Shown here: one piece after another, positions 1 through 13,154 of the stretch
Position numbering within the stretch: the stretch's first letter is position 1
Layout: every line of letters starts with the position of its first letter
Origin: Synchiropus splendidus
Taxonomy: Eukaryota; Chordata; Actinopteri; Syngnathiformes; Callionymidae
Length of the DNA: 64,000 nucleotides
Direction of reading: 5' to 3'
Assembly: GCF_027744825.2 (NCBI RefSeq)
Contig: NC_071347.1
Coordinates: 10,539,501-10,603,500, forward strand
Translations under genes and position numbers: made by a program
Notes under the pieces: model-generated
What the model was told of the DNA's origin: nothing
The model's input: only the letters and a program-made list of their open reading frames with translations
Databases searched by the model: none

Positions 1-1332
1 TGTCACACATCACTATTCGGCTACGGTGACTCTTCACCACCGCAGCTGAATGTTGCTTTTTTTTTTTTGCACTATTCAGTCAAATATATTCGGCTGACGA
101 ATGTTCGGTGCATCCTCAGTTTTTGCGTCATCTCTGTTCACAAACACAGAACCGGTCTACAGTTTCTTCTTATTGTAATTGATGTGAATGTCAATTATAA
201 TTTTTACTGTGAAGAATATTCTGCTTCTTTGACATAAAGAACACAAGAGGTTAATCACGTTATCATGCTTTTCAGTGCTATGGTTTCTCCCACTGAACCA
301 CGTCCTGCATTTATTGATTTTTAAGACAGGATAGGATGAGTCACCAACAAAGCCAGCAGACATGCTTCCTCATTTAACTTTTTAAAAGAGTCAAATAGTT
401 CTAACCTGCACCCCCACTGGCCTTTTGACACCTCTGATCTAGATCCTGAGGTGACAAATTCACAGTTGTTCCCTATGGCCCTCAGATCACCTGTGGGTGG
501 ATAATAAATGTCAGATTGCTATTAACTGATGACGGACCTCCGTCACGGCTGTAACAGAATGTAGCGTTTCACAGCCAAAACTAAACATGTCATGTTTATT
601 TTACAAAGAAATAGCGAAAACAAGCTGCGTAATATGGAGCATCTTCATTGAGCCACACTGCAGCCACAACACCTTGAACAAAGTGAGAGAGATTACTGGG
701 GATCTAGAAGGTTTTAATCACTGAAGTACAGATCCAGATGTCGGACATGATGAATGAATCGTCTGATGATCTTCAGTAACTTGGGGAAAATCAAGCTGCG
801 TCTTTCCTTCTCACAGTCGTCCTCATACAGACAGCTGCGCTGCAGCCACATCACAGCAGTGAAAACAGTTACTGCAGAGCGCAGCATTATTCATTTAAGC
901 AAATCTGTCTGTCAATAAAATCAGGCGTTTATCAGCCTAATAAAGGTGACAACATGTGAGTTATCAAACATTCGCACACATCGCGAGTCCCGGACCGATG
1001 CGCTGCGCTCCCGTTACCGAGCGCAATGTTCCCGCAGCCCCACCCCTAGAGAGCGATCAGACCCTTAACTGCCCAGCATTTATCATGTTTGTGTGGAGTC
1101 TCGCTGTTTCCAGGATCTGGCACCTGAGGCGAGAAGTTCACCACCTGCTGAGACTTTCCCAAGACAAAGTTCAGGCCTCCAGCCGGGATCAAGTCCGCGG
1201 CCAAAACCCGACACTCCTACTTGCCAAGCTAGTTTACAATATTTCATTCACAGATGGTGAGAGTGGATTTATTCAGGATCATTTTGAGACTGAAGAAAAC
1301 ATCACAATGACTTTGTGACATTGGTGGGTTTA
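1..1332. other. Left flank, no gene supported
   Basis: Downstream of etfbkmt. A GC- and CpG-richer patch lies at about 940-1210 and contains an open frame, but this frame has no recognisable domain. The patch may be a regulatory or first-exon region of a gene outside the window. Nothing else was recognised. Confidence 0.4.
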
Positions 1333-3547
1333 TCAAGAATGGTAGCACCACACACTTGCAGTGGTGAGACCATAGTTCTCCTCTTGAACTGAACTTGGTA
1401 GCTCATATTTAGCCAGTCTGTGAAGACGTTTTCGGATGCCAAGATCTTCGAATTGTGCTCTTCCAGGATCTCCGATCAGAACTTGACTGTTGTGCATTTT
1501 AATGCAACGGTCCAACCAGCCGTGGAGGCTTGTGGCAAGGGCCTCGTCGTAGAACATGTCGCCCAGAAGGATCAGGTCGAAGCTTTCCGGTTCAAAACCA
1601 ATCATGTTGTTTGTCACACAAAGAGGAGACTTCACAGAGTTGAGCTCAGAGTTCATGTGAGTGGCAACCGCTGCAACTGCAATACAAGAAAGAAAATAAG
1701 AATAAGAAATACATTTTAAAAAATCCTTTTTGTGATTGCTCTAAAAAAAGAATTTATACTGTTCCACCAGCTATATCCAACAATAGAATAATGACTGAGA
1801 AAATGACTCTTATCTCCCACCTCACGCTCAGCTTTTAATTTAAAAATTTAAAAGTTTAAAAGATTAAAAAATCATGCCGCCATGAAGCTGTGTCATGGCT
1901 ATCTCGTACCACTCTCCTGCACTTCCCCCTTCATTATGATAATCCACTGTACTCATTCAGTCTGACAACACTCAAAACAACACATTTTCATTATCATAAG
2001 GGAAACCTCTCTGTACCAGCCAAGAAACAGACGAGTGAAATCTTCTGTCCGGTCTCGCTCTGCTGTTGAGTCACACACTGTCTGTGTGTAAACACAGAAA
2101 ACAATAAAGCTACTGAACTCAACTTTAGTTGTTTACAAATTTGAACGGAAGAGTGGTCGCTCTGTATGAAGGTGCATTTCACTGTTTACATCTTTGTACT
2201 GTGTTGACTTGTAGCTCGGTTCCCAACATTTTCGAAGTACGTCTGCACAAACAGTGATATTGCCTGTTGACATGTGGCAAGAAACACCTTGAGATCAAGC
2301 AGGTACAAGCTGTCCTGGCACCTGATAGGAGAAACGAACAGACAGCCAAGGACATCGGTGAACTGTTGCAGAAATACTTAGATAGGGACTCATGCTGAAA
2401 GCACAGGTTAATCTTCCAATATGGCTGGTTGACTTAAGTCAATCAACCAGCCGAAACCTTTCAGGAAAAACAAACACAGGTTGCAGTCTATAGGAATAAT
2501 GATATTTTCCTTATAATTAAATGAATCAATATATCTTTTTACATAAAAAAATACATTTACCTAATGAGAGATTGAATTCAATAGATGCAGTTATATTGGG
2601 AAAGGTAACCTCAATTTCACCCTGTATTTATGGAAGAATGTGCGAGGTGAAAGAGTGAGTCAAGATTGACAGAAAGAATCTGATATAAGCGTCAATGAAG
2701 GAATATTTGAAGGAATATTTGGAGATCATGGGTGGAGGAAGAGGATTAATGATGGACCGAGGAGGCAGGCAGAGACCAGATGAGACGGCAACCAACAGAA
2801 GCAAGACATTCAGAAGAGTGGATCGGGTGTTTTACAGCTACCACCAATAAAGGACAAATGGACAACATTTGGGAGGACTCATTAACGTCACTCCAGACCG
2901 AGTGGAGTCGACACAATGAGAGACCAGGACTAGTCAAAAGAAACAATAATTGCTAATTTATTTATTTTTTCCCATTTTGGAACCTGCGATTTCTAAGCCA
3001 GATTGTGAGCGTGTGGCAAAATGTAAAAATTAGGGCACGAAAAATGACAAGTCTTGACACTCACTGGGATCAATATCATTGGCGACCACCCGAGCAGCAC
3101 CACACAGTTTGGCAGCAATGGCAGAGGCTCCGCATCCACTACCCAGATCTAGAACTGCTTTACCTTGACACATCACAGGGTTATCAAGCAGATACCTGCC
3201 AGGAGGGACAGTTAGAGAAAAGTTAGATTTCATCACTAAAATCCCAGTCACCATGCTCTTAAAACTCACCTGGACAAAGCTTGTCCCCCGGGCCAGTATA
3301 TTGCCCAATACGGGTCGTCAAAGGGCCAAAGCTCCGGCCTCTCCAACCAGAATCTGCAGCTTGGAGTGAAAAGTCTCAGTTTGATCTCTGGGGTTAAGTT
3401 ATGCTCCTCAACCACTTCCGTGTTTTCAAAAATGAATCTACGAATTTGAGCTTCAGATTTGTTTGAAACGCATCTGAGTTCATTGTGTCCCCACGGGTAA
3501 AGTGAACGCTTAATATAACGAAAAGCCGGCAGTCTGAAAAAAGTCAT
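1333..3547 (-). CDS. etfbkmt: ETF beta-subunit lysine methyltransferase (three coding exons)
   Basis: This gene encodes the mitochondrial SAM-dependent methyltransferase that methylates lysines on the beta subunit of electron transfer flavoprotein (family knowledge). Coding exons on the minus strand are 3547-3270, 3195-3065 and 1676-1333. All junctions are GT-AG (donors GTGAGT) and phases agree (2, 1), giving 250 codons against about 262 in human. Seen in the protein: a basic N terminus suited to mitochondrial import, the block DPYWAIYWPGGQALSR at the end of exon 1, SAM-binding motif I DLGSGCGA in exon 2, and the family signature LGDMFYDE followed by VLIGDPGR in exon 3. The order and wording match human ETFBKMT/METTL20 closely. 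The ATG at 3547 was chosen because it opens the frame ahead of the conserved region; the N-terminal 30 or so residues are poorly conserved, so an alternative start cannot be excluded. The last intron (1677-3064) is ordinary non-repetitive DNA. No frame break was seen. Confidence 0.93.
2423..2452. repeat. Short palindrome in etfbkmt intron 2
   Basis: GGCTGG followed by the 14-base perfect palindrome TTGACTTAAGTCAA and then TCAACCAGCC forms a compact hairpin within the last intron of etfbkmt. Confidence 0.6.
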
Positions 3548-4340
3548 ATTATAAAACGGTAAACACCCTGAAAGTTGGTGATAATTTTGATAAAAAATAT
3601 TTTGATCTAGCGATTAAATTTTTAACAGAAATACACAGGCACTCATGTTTTACAGGGTCACCGAAGTTTCAGCCGAAAATGTTTCCACACGATTCCAAAA
3701 CAAAGACGGACTGTCCGTCCGATGCAACTACTGACTCGTAAAGTCGTTCCGCTTACGCCCGGATTAAAAAAAAAAAACAAGCAAGCAAACAAACAAACAA
3801 ACAAGAAAAAACTTAGATATTTGTTTGGTGATAATTATCACTATTAGACGTTTTGGTATATTTATATTTACATGGTTGATAAACACATATTGAAGAACAA
3901 AGCAAATTAATGGAAGGAAAAAAATGCGGAATCAAAAATATATATCTATATAATTATAGTTATATGATTTTTTTTAAATGCCAGATGCACTTCAGAAATC
4001 TGTAGCCAGAATAAATGTGAGCGCAGTAACATTAAAACGTTTAGTTCATTATTCGTTACGTACATTCTCACTCCACTGACTTCTATTACAAGTATATCTT
4101 AGTATGTTTGGTGAGAAAAATCAAATGATTTTATAGGTGGGCGAGCGTCCAAAAGCTTGAACGTGAAATAACCTCCTCCTTTACTGACACACTCACTCCG
4201 ACATTGTTGCAATTTTTTTCTCAGCTCATTATAGACGTATCCTGGTAAAAGGTGATATTTCAGTACAAGGACGCAGATGCAGAGTCCATTACCATCTATA
4301 ATGTGCACACAACTGTTGCTCGAGTAATGCCCAGACATAA
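3548..4340. other. etfbkmt upstream region
   Basis: Presumed promoter side of etfbkmt. Bases 3700-3770 are relatively CpG-rich (several CG dinucleotides around CTGTCCGTCCG and TTCCGCTTACGCCCGG), followed by an A-rich run with AAAC repeats. No TATA box or other decisive site was identified. Confidence 0.35.
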
Positions 4341-4445
4341 TGGGGAAAAAGTGTATTTTATTTTATTTTATTTATTAACCGCACCTTATTTCGAAGCACT
4401 TTCCCAGTTAGTGGGACCCCCACTGACCATGGCAATAAATTCTAT
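4341..4445 (+). mobile_element. L2-type LINE 3' tail fragment
   Basis: A TTTTA-rich run, then GAAGCACTTTCCCAGTTAGT, a GGGACCCCCACTGACC block and AATAAA. This matches the 3' end of the better-preserved LINE fragment at 9.5-10.0 kb, so it is a 5'-truncated copy of the same family. Confidence 0.6.
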
Positions 4446-4685
4446 TCTGATTGTGATCCAGTTATGCCGCATAATGTACAGTAAAACATGTGAAAAATGT
4501 TCAGTAACACATTCTAAAATACCAAAAGGAGAAAAGTTCTCCACCTCTCCACCCAATATTACTTATTAATAAAAGTCAATTACTTATATTAATAAGTAAT
4601 AAAAGGTATTCGGTAAAATCTATTTTGACTTATCATGAATACAATATTTTACTTTTTTTGGACTTTAGGAGGAAACCAGAGCCGT

Positions 4686-4882
4686 TTTGAGTGGTGATAG
4701 GTTGAAGAGGCTTCATGAGTGTCCTGATTTTTTTTTAGGTAGCGCTCTTGGTTTAAAAATAATTTGGGGGTTTCGCTGAAATGGTTGCGAGAAAACAAAT
4801 ATTTTTGAGCAGAGAGCGCCATCTAGTGGGCTCTGAAAAAGAGCACACTTGCCTGTGGAAGCTTCGTCAACCCATCACACTT
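4686..4882. mobile_element. Dispersed MITE-like repeat with the CCATCTAGTGG core
   Basis: It starts near GTGATAGGTTGAAGAGGCTT and ends near GGAAGCTTCGTCAACCCATC with CAC following. These ends are imperfect inverted repeats of each other. The internal core GAGAGCGCCATCTAGTGG recurs in at least six other places in the window. Non-coding, about 0.2 kb. Confidence 0.6.
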
Positions 4883-7291
4883 TTGAGGAACACAAAAGGC
4901 TCAGATTTAGATTGAAACCTTCATGTTGTGAGCACTGACAACAAAACACTTCATGGGACAATTCTGTTCAACAACAGCAGACATATGTTCCAATTATAAT
5001 GTTTCTTTTGTCGACAGGATAGAAAAGTGCTCCAGATGTCAGTTCTGCTTCCAGCAAAAACAAATAAACAAACAAATAAAACAATCCCTGAATACAAATC
5101 TAGTTTGTAAATGAGGACCCAACATAAATAACAGCCATTGATAACTACACAGCAGCGCGTCAATGTCATATTTTCCGTCACCCCTCAGGGCAGGTAGATA
5201 TGAAAACTGAGTGAGGTTGAATATTAGATAGTGCAGCGTTAAATTTGGACGCCATTACTTTGTCAGCGAGTGAGTGATGATTGACTCTTGGAGACGGTGC
5301 ACAAATGAAGCAGTGCAGAACCAGAGGGAAGATAAAATTAGATTAAACTTTTCTTCATAAATATCAATGGTTTATTACTTCTCCCTTCTGGGTATTTGAA
5401 ACAGCTCCAAGATGGAGGCACACTCCTGAACAGAAGTTGGAAACATTATGAAGCAGTTTGTTTTGTCCTGACTGTGAAATGCTTGACTCAACATTTTGGT
5501 GAGGAAATACTGCAAAAAGTCTTGATTTTGGCATGTTCTTAAATATAGTTTTATATTTAATAAATCATTTTCATGATGATTTTGATGATTGACTGTTAAG
5601 TCAGCATTCATGATCCAAATTCAAAATGATCCACAGCTATTCCCAATATAATCTCAAAATCAGAAGTACCCAACAATCCATATTAAAAAATAATATGCTC
5701 ACATTCAACACAGGAAACACAGACTTTGACTTTGATGTTAAGTGCATCTTTAATGTCTTTGTTGTCTTTAACGGTTGCTGTGTGTGGGGAAAATAAAGGA
5801 TATCTGATCTGATCTACAATAAGTTTCAAGGCAGCATATGAAAAGCAGCATCTCTTTTTATAATTGTAATAATATATCATTTTTTTCAGGGGTTTTCTCC
5901 CTGTGCAGTGGTGGAGTCAGGACATAGCATCTGGTTGCTTACAGTATTTACCATGCTAGTGGCTCATTGTTTGTCTGGTTATGTTTTTTTTATTTTATTT
6001 TCCAGCTATTTGTGTTACCTTTTTTTTTTTTAATTGTAGCTCCCTTCATTCCGCAAATCTTTATGTTTTAAGTAAAGATTTTAAAAAAAAATGAAAGTTG
6101 TATTTTTCAATTACTCTACGTGAGACAATATGTTTGCACATTCTTCAGTTTGTAATTTTTATTTATTTATTTATTACTGATGGACTCAGCACTATGATGA
6201 GGCCTGATATGATGAAAAATGCTGCTTCACCGATTTAGTGTTTTAATATTTAACCAGCACCAAACAAGAGAGATTTATTTTTAATGCATTTTTATATTCA
6301 ACAAACCAGGCCAAAACCAATACAACAAAATAAATAAAACAAAATGAAACTAAGAATAAATAAATAAAAAGCGACCAAGAGAGAATTATTTAACAAGTGA
6401 ATCTAGACAAGACCACAAAGTGATTGCTTCAAAATTAAAGCATATTTGAAATTCTGACTCACATGAAGCTAGTATTTAAAATGAGCTGAATAATGTCTGT
6501 TATATCAACCTGTCCCTGGAGGAATACGTGTTGGTGTTTTTGTTCACTCTGTTCTGTTCATCATGGTTCTATGAGGTAGCTTTTTTGACTTGATGTACTT
6601 ATAAATAAGTCACAGTGAAAAACAAGTCGTAAGAAAGCTTTGAGTTTGATGTACCAGAGTAACGGCTCAAGCTTTACCTTCAAGAACGTCTATATTAGTA
6701 GCATTGCTTCCTGGTTGACTTGCTCTTGGGAGACAAACTTCTCCTTTCACTCCCTGATTTGGATGAAGCATGTTTTGGATCACAGCAGACAAAGTAGCGC
6801 AAGTTAAAATAGTTCTTTTGTCAACAAGCAGATCACAGCACAGGAGCAACCCCCTGGGAAAGTATCACGTCGACTGAGAACATCCCCCACCCATCCTCAG
6901 CCGGCGCTGCTGATGTTTCACACTATCCTTTAGTGCGCCATCACCTCCTCCATAACCATCTGGCACCCTGCTGCAGTTGAACAGAGTGGAGCACATTATC
7001 CATTCTGCAGTAGAAGCCATCAGCTGGGCATTTATCTGTGCTGACAGAGGTGCTCCCTACTCACTCCTGACATCCTCTGATTGTGCCACATCCCTGTGAG
7101 GGGGAAAGAAAACAAAAAAAAAAACACTCCTGGTTTTGAAAAAAACATATGTCTGCCACACTGTCGTAGCTCTCACTGGCACGAATTTACAGCATGCTTT
7201 TAAAGACAAACAAAAATGTCAATATATATTTTAGTGTTACGTCATTCGACAAAGCAAAAGTTTTTTAAAATTTATGTCCAGCTGATCAAGA

Positions 7292-7294
<3 letters not shown>
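4883..7294. other. Gene-poor stretch
   Basis: AT-rich DNA with no supported gene. Bases 5740-5815 resemble a retroposon tail (AATAAAGG followed by ATCTGATCTGATC). The remaining open frames are short and featureless. Confidence 0.4.

Positions 7295-7380
<86 letters not shown>
7295..7380. repeat. (TA)n microsatellite
   Basis: About 43 uninterrupted TA units. It generates spurious tyrosine/isoleucine frames on both strands. Confidence 0.97.
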
Positions 7381-7382
<2 letters not shown>

Positions 7383-7654
7383 CACACTTGCCTGCGGCCG
7401 TGATTGAAAGAATAAGAACACAGACTTGCAAATGGGTTTTCTTTGGTGAGTGGTCGGGGTCTTCTTCAGAGACAGGATCTGAATCTGTCACAGGCTCCGC
7501 CGTGCTGGTAATTTGAGCTGCTAATTTCCAACATGGAGGGAGTCTCCTGTGGTGATGTAGGCATGATGAGAGACGACTCAGCCACTGGCTCAGGAACATC
7601 TCAAACTGGAACTGCAACATGTGCCGTCTCCCAGCAGCCTATTCTTCCCAAACA

Positions 7655-7808
7655 CGAGTGATTCGTCGATGAGGTTTCATGAAACGTCCTAATATTCAAC
7701 TGTAAATAATGTAAATAATGTTCAGTTGCTTTGAAATAGTTCAAAGCAGCAGACAGCGCCACCAAGTGGCCTCTAAAAAATGTTTCAAGGAACCTCATTT
7801 ACTCATCA
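7655..7808. mobile_element. Dispersed MITE-like repeat copy
   Basis: GATGAGGTTTCATGAAACGT near the left end pairs with GTTTCAAGGAACCTCATTTA near the right end. The internal core is the diverged form GACAGCGCCACCAAGTGG of the family seen at 4.7, 11.9, 18.2 and 53.6 kb. Confidence 0.5.
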
Positions 7809-9261
7809 CAACCAGAACCTACTGATGCGGCTGTGGGTACAGTTTAGAAACCATGGCTTTCAATAAAACATTTTTGCAAAGCCAGAGAAATTGAAGCCCA
7901 GGCCTCCAGAGCGGTGACCTCATGAGGCCAGAATCCTCTTGAGCCGGAACATAGCTCATGGGGACCCTGTTCCCTGACGTAATCCCCCATCTCGGCAAAG
8001 CCACATTTCAGAAAGTGAATTAGCGAAAAACAAGAGTGAACACAACAAGTCTGCCGTGAAGAGCAGGACTGTTTTCACGGGAGAGAGATGACATAGCTCG
8101 GTTTAATTTCATTTGCAGGCACTCGGCTCGGCGCTCTTCCCAGGCTGGCCGTCCCACAGCACAGCAGATGCTACATACTATCAATTGTGAGGGAAATTAA
8201 ATCTATCTGGATGCCAAATCATCAATGCCTCCACTTTGGTGCGCAGCGTGATTCATCTGTCGTCTTTCAGTTTGTAAATAAATTAAACAGAAAAAATGTT
8301 ACTTTCACATTGCACAAAAAAGCTATTGGAATGAAAAACAACTTTTATTTATTTTGCAACGTCTGTTTGACCTCGAAACTTAATCCACTTTGCCTTCGCA
8401 AAAACGTTGCGCTCAGTACTGTGGACAAAATAAAAATCTGTAGGCGAATGATCCAAGTCAAACCTAACAATTGGGCTACTTTTGACAGAAAAATTACATA
8501 GCTTTTTCACATCCCACTGGGTGGTGTTTCATCTTGCTAACACAGTAGGTAACATTTAGCCCAATGAAAAGCTTAATAAGGCCCAGATAAAACAATAATT
8601 TTATAGTTTGCCTCCCACTAACTGATCCTCAGAGCACCTAACCAAAGCATTAGCTTCCATGCTGCCGATTCCTGAATCTCCACCAGTGTTCGCTTTGCTG
8701 TAAAGAACTACAAGTAGAGCTGAATGAAACACCCGTGGGTGTGTGTTCAAAACGTGTGGGTGATGTGGTCAATAATTCTTCCAAAGCCTGATGGACTGGT
8801 GGTGGTGTGATCAATAATTCCTCAAACTGCATTAAGGTGGATTAACTTCCCCCCAAGAGCAGCTCTCTGGTCATAGCTCGGCTGATCGAGTGGCGAATTA
8901 GAGGCCTCTGTTGAGCTCATGCTTGTTGGGAAGCAGTGGGAAACAACGGATTCTTGTTGGTCAGTATTGTTTTACTTAATGACGATGCTTTTCATATGAT
9001 CCATGTGTCCCAGGCACATGCTCAGATAGACCACCGGTGGCGCTCCCACCCCAGGTCTGACCTGCAAACTCACATTCCTCAACACTGATAAGATCACTAG
9101 CTAGTGTGTTGAAGTGAAGTGGACAGTACACCATAGACACATGCAAGATTTTATTGTACGCTGTCTTTTATAAAGTCAGATTTTCTGGCTTGCGATCATT
9201 TTTATCCACAAATATTAGTAATATTTTAGTAATATTAATCTCATAAAAATGATTGAACAAC
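7809..9261. other. Gene-poor stretch
   Basis: No gene, RNA or clear mobile element was recognised. The small open frames here have no domain character. Confidence 0.35.
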
Positions 9262-9514
9262 TGTCATGATTCGCTTTTATTTTGATCCTTGTCACTTCTG
9301 TTTTGTTTTCTTCCTCTTCCTTGTTTGTTGCCACTTCCTGTTGGAAGCTAATCCACAAATCACCTGCAGAGCCCTTTTAAGCACCTTGGTTCCAGTCACA
9401 TATGCCAGATCGACTACTTTTGTATCTAGGAAAATTTCATTCAGCTCGCTCGCTTCCTGGTTTTCTGATCCTTTGTTTTTCCCTGGTGCCTAAAAAAGTT
9501 TGTGTTTTTTTTCC
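9262..9514 (+). mobile_element. LTR fragment, interrupted by a LINE
   Basis: It begins TGTCATGATTCGCTTTTATT exactly like the solo LTR at 34061. It then shares CTTTTAAGCACCTTGGTTCC, GCCAGATCGA and TGTATCTAGG in the same order. Similarity to the LTR resumes weakly after the LINE fragment, around 10086-10155, so the LINE appears to have inserted into the LTR. Confidence 0.7.
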
Positions 9515-10045
9515 TGAAATGGGAGCTGACCATCCGGTCCCTTATCAGGAAGGTCCAGCAGAGGATGTTCTTCTTGAGGCAGCTACGAAAACTACGACTG
9601 CCGACGAAGTTGCTGGTGGAGTTCTACACGGCCATCATCCAGTCCATCCTCACCTCCTCCATCACTGTCTCGTACAACAGCGCCACCTCCAGGGACAAGA
9701 GCAGACTGCAGCGCATTGTTCTGCTGAGAAGGTGATCGGTTGCAGCCTGCCACCTCTTCAGGATCTGTGTGTCTCCAGGACCCAGAGACGTGCAGGTCGG
9801 ATCAGAGCCGACCCTTCTCACCCTGGACATGGACTGTTTGTCCCTCTTCCCTCTGGCAGGAGGCTACGGTCCATCCAGACCAGAATCACAGGAACAGCTT
9901 CTTCCCCTTGGCCGTCAGACTGTTGAATTTGTGAACAGCCTTTGTTTATTTTATTTTATTTTTTCTGTCAGCACTTCATTCCAAAACACTTTCCTAGTTG
10001 GTGGGATCCCCACTGACAATAAACTCGATTCAGATTCTGATTCAT
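9515..10045 (+). mobile_element. L2-clade LINE, 5'-truncated 3' end of ORF2
   Basis: Translated fragments read as the C-terminal part of a fish L2-type LINE polyprotein: RMFFLRQLRKLRLPTKLL, then LVEFYTAIIQSILTSS, SRDKSRLQRIV, VIGCSLPPLQDL, DPSHPGHGLF and PSGRRLRSIQTR, ending in SFFPLAVRLLN. The reading frame shifts at least twice (around 9720 and 9890), so it is dead. The tail carries the family's TTTTA-rich run, CACTTTCCTAGTTGGTGGGA and a CAGATTCTGATTC 3' end. Confidence 0.85.
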
Positions 10046-11899
10046 ACTGTTTTATTCTGATTTCCATGTGTTTCCCCATCATGAGTACACGTTGACGATC
10101 GTGTTTGTGATTTTGTTATTTCTGACCATCTTGTCAGTATTTCTCTTTCCAGATTGTTGGTAAAATGCCAATGAGGTTTTGCTTATTTAAAAAATTAAAA
10201 GCAGATTCTTGAATTGATTTTTCAGTCAATATTATTAATGGGACAAAGACACAACATTGACCACCTGGAGTCAGGGAGGTGACTCAGCTGGACACCTCCA
10301 TGCTGTGTTGAAGACAGCAATACTTCATACACAGATATTCATTAAAATTATTATTGTACTTCAACATTTGGCATCGCTGTGATTTACATGTGGAATTTTG
10401 ACAGACGCTGCCGGTTCATATCTATGTAACTAAGGACTCAGGCATTGGTGCTTCATTTAGATCCGTCAAAGCTGAGTGACAGTACGAGCACCGCTCGGCT
10501 CAGAGGATCAACATCCAGATCTTCACTGATATGAAGAGGAATTATGCTACAGAGAAGGGAAGTTCATTGTCATTATTGGCCCCAAAACTGACTTATATCT
10601 TGCTCATTGTTTGTGTGCAGAGAGCGGAGGGGCACAGGGCACCAGGCTGGAGGGCTCTCCATAACAGACCCCCTCCGATTACATTTATGAAATTGGATTA
10701 GCCTGACACAGACAGATGGACTCGCTGTCATCGTGAATGCTCATCATTAGTTAGCATCAGCAGCCACGTCGGCCCCTGGGCTCACAAGAGGGAGACATTC
10801 TGGAAATACACCAGGTTGCTCCTGGTGAGGGGGAGGGGTCTCGAGTCAAAATTAGTGGGTGATTTGATTCGAAGCAAGTTGGTGGTGGCTTTCCTCTGCC
10901 TTTAATGATCTGAAGGTGAGGAGTCTATTTTGATCTGAGGTGAGGAAACTCATGTAAGAACACTGTGCACTTGTGAACCTGATGATGAGGGGTGCACCAT
11001 TATCACATATCCTCCAACTGTACACATTTTCCAAAGACTTCACGGGAGATTCCTGAGGACCAGACAAAAACAGACACATACATATCACATGTGTATTGTA
11101 TTGTTTGTATCAGGAAGAAGACAGTATGTGTTTTGCCAACCTTTATACCAAATGGAAACAATAGCAGTTTTTCTTTGTTTTCATTGAGATGGAGAATTAG
11201 AAACATTTTTTATATATTGAAGAGATCAGACAACCTTTTCTTTTAAGATGCACCCACCCACATGCATTTCTTCTGTTTTTCCTTTGTTAAATAAATGTGA
11301 AAAAAGGCGGCATTTTGTGAGACAAGGCAAGTGGAGAAAACAACGTTCTGCCAGAAAAAGGCAATGAAAAAGGCATGGGGTCGTCCTTCGGAGCAAAAAC
11401 ATCTGCAATACTCCAAATTTGCTGCTATTGGAATCTTATTATGCAAATAGACAACTTTTATCATTTCATAAACATGAACAACGGCAATAAAACCTCTGCT
11501 CGGGTGCTGGAGGGTCAATCTGTCCAGGGTGTCCCTGAATTCAGCTGCTGCCGAATCAGTCCCATTGGAGGATTCAGGGATAAAGTATGAATCAATCAGA
11601 AATTAACTTCACATTTACATGTTCTTTTTAAAAGATTTATGATTGCAGATGATCCCATGCAATCTTCTCCATCAATCCTCTTGGTTTTTGAACAGGTCTG
11701 TCACATGGGGCCTCACCGCAGATTCCAATTTGCTCGACACCATCTTTGATTTATCATCTGTATTTTTCACTTCCTTTCTCTATCAATCGCAAAGAAAAAT
11801 GATATTCATTGTCCTCACATGAGTGCTTTTAATTTGGACGATCATCCATCATTAAACACAGGAAACTAAACTGATCTGGTCTGAATCAGTGTGTACTAA
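10046..11899. other. Gene-poor stretch with LTR remnant at its left edge
   Basis: Bases 10086-10155 weakly match the 3' half of the LTR family (for example the GTGTTTGTGATTTT and CTTTCCAGATTG blocks). The rest shows no supported gene. Confidence 0.4.
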
Positions 11900-11904
11900 C
11901 GTCG

Positions 11905-12085
11905 AGTGTTGGACCAATGAGGCTTTGTGAAACAGTGTCGTGATTTTCAGAGCTCTCTGCTTAAAAGTGACGTGTAGTTTGAGAAGGTGCAAAATGCAAA
12001 GCTTTAAGAGTAGATAGTGCCATCTAGTGGTGTTTGAAAACCATGGCACTGTTTCATGAAGCCTCATAAGCTCATCAATCATTAA
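11905..12085. mobile_element. Dispersed MITE-like repeat copy with clear inverted ends
   Basis: The left end CAATGAGGCTTTGTGAAACA and right end CACTGTTTCATGAAGCCTCA are inverted repeats. The core GTGCCATCTAGTGG lies between them. Length is about 180 bases and it is non-coding. It is the cleanest isolated copy of this family in the window. Confidence 0.7.
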
Positions 12086-13150
12086 AGACTTGTACTTTGC
12101 CATAGAAATGATACTAAACACAACATAGGTAGGATATAAAAAACAACACTAGCAGCTGAATATTACCTGTAGTTAATAGATTTAAGTAGTGGTATTGTAG
12201 TAATAAATGGAATAGTAATATCAGTATAGTTAAATTGAAAAGAGGCTGTTTTGATCTTAATCTGCATTTTAAAAGAATGAATAGGTGCGACATTATGTAG
12301 TACACAGTATATGTAGCACTTCATACATTCAAGCTAAGACATCCATTTCACTTTCACTATCTTTGGTTCTGATCCAGTATCACAAGCAAAAAGGCGCAGA
12401 GCTCTACAGCAGATTTTATCGAGGAATGGTGCAGCAGGGATGTACATTGAGGGTTCTGTGTGGACTGGACACCTGGGGACAACAATGGTCTTTGAATGAT
12501 GGCTGTGACAGAGCAGATGTTTCCTCAGGGCTTCTGCTCTTCTCCTAACAATCACAAGTTGCAGCCTGGAGAGGATATGAAGTGTTAAGTGTTCCTTAAT
12601 CTCTTCTTAAATGGCATCAGCGCAGGAAGAGAAGACACCATCATGATGCAACTGGGAGCGTTACGGTTATGACTGCGGAGAGAAGGCGGTAGAGCCGCCA
12701 TGCTCATTTGAACAGCTTTATAAAATCATTTATGTGAGAAGTCTGTTGGAGCTCAGAGGTGTGCTGATTCAGAGCATTTTTTTTTTCGGGCTGACAGCTC
12801 AAAGTAGATGTGTGGGTTCATTGAAATGGCTTTTCAAAGTCAAATATTCTTGAGCAGAGAGTGTCATCTAGTGTGTTTCATGAAGCCCTGTAAGCCCGTC
12901 ACTACCCATGTGTGCACAGTTACACAGTTGCTTCGGAAAGGGCCAAATAAAGATACAGCGTGCTAAATGAAATAGACACCGGGTGGTCAATAACTTATTC
13001 ATTTGCATTTCGCCCACACATGAATTACGAACATTGTCCTTTTTTGTTAGAGTTCCCAATGTGTTTTTCACCAGCAGAGCGAACACAGTGTTCTTGTTGA
13101 AGAACTGTCCAGTAAAACCATTATCTCGATGAACCCTGTGACCTCTGGGC
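12086..13150. other. Gene-poor stretch with partial MITE
   Basis: Bases 12810-12905 hold a partial copy of the CCATCTAGTGG family (GAGCAGAGAGTGTCATCTAG, then TTTCATGAAGCCC and CCCGTCAC). Nothing else was recognised. Confidence 0.45.
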
Positions 13151-13154
13151 ACAC

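Noticed and set aside
956..1318. 120-codon open frame on the plus strand
   Set aside because: No domain or conserved wording. It sits in a CpG-richer patch that lowers stop-codon frequency.
7216..7620. Long Tyr/Ile-repeat frames on both strands
   Set aside because: Products of the TA microsatellite. Similar frames at 19.4, 22.2, 22.4 and 63.2 kb were rejected for the same reason.
9402..9926. 174-codon plus-strand frame
   Set aside because: Composite of LTR and frameshifted LINE sequence, not a host gene.
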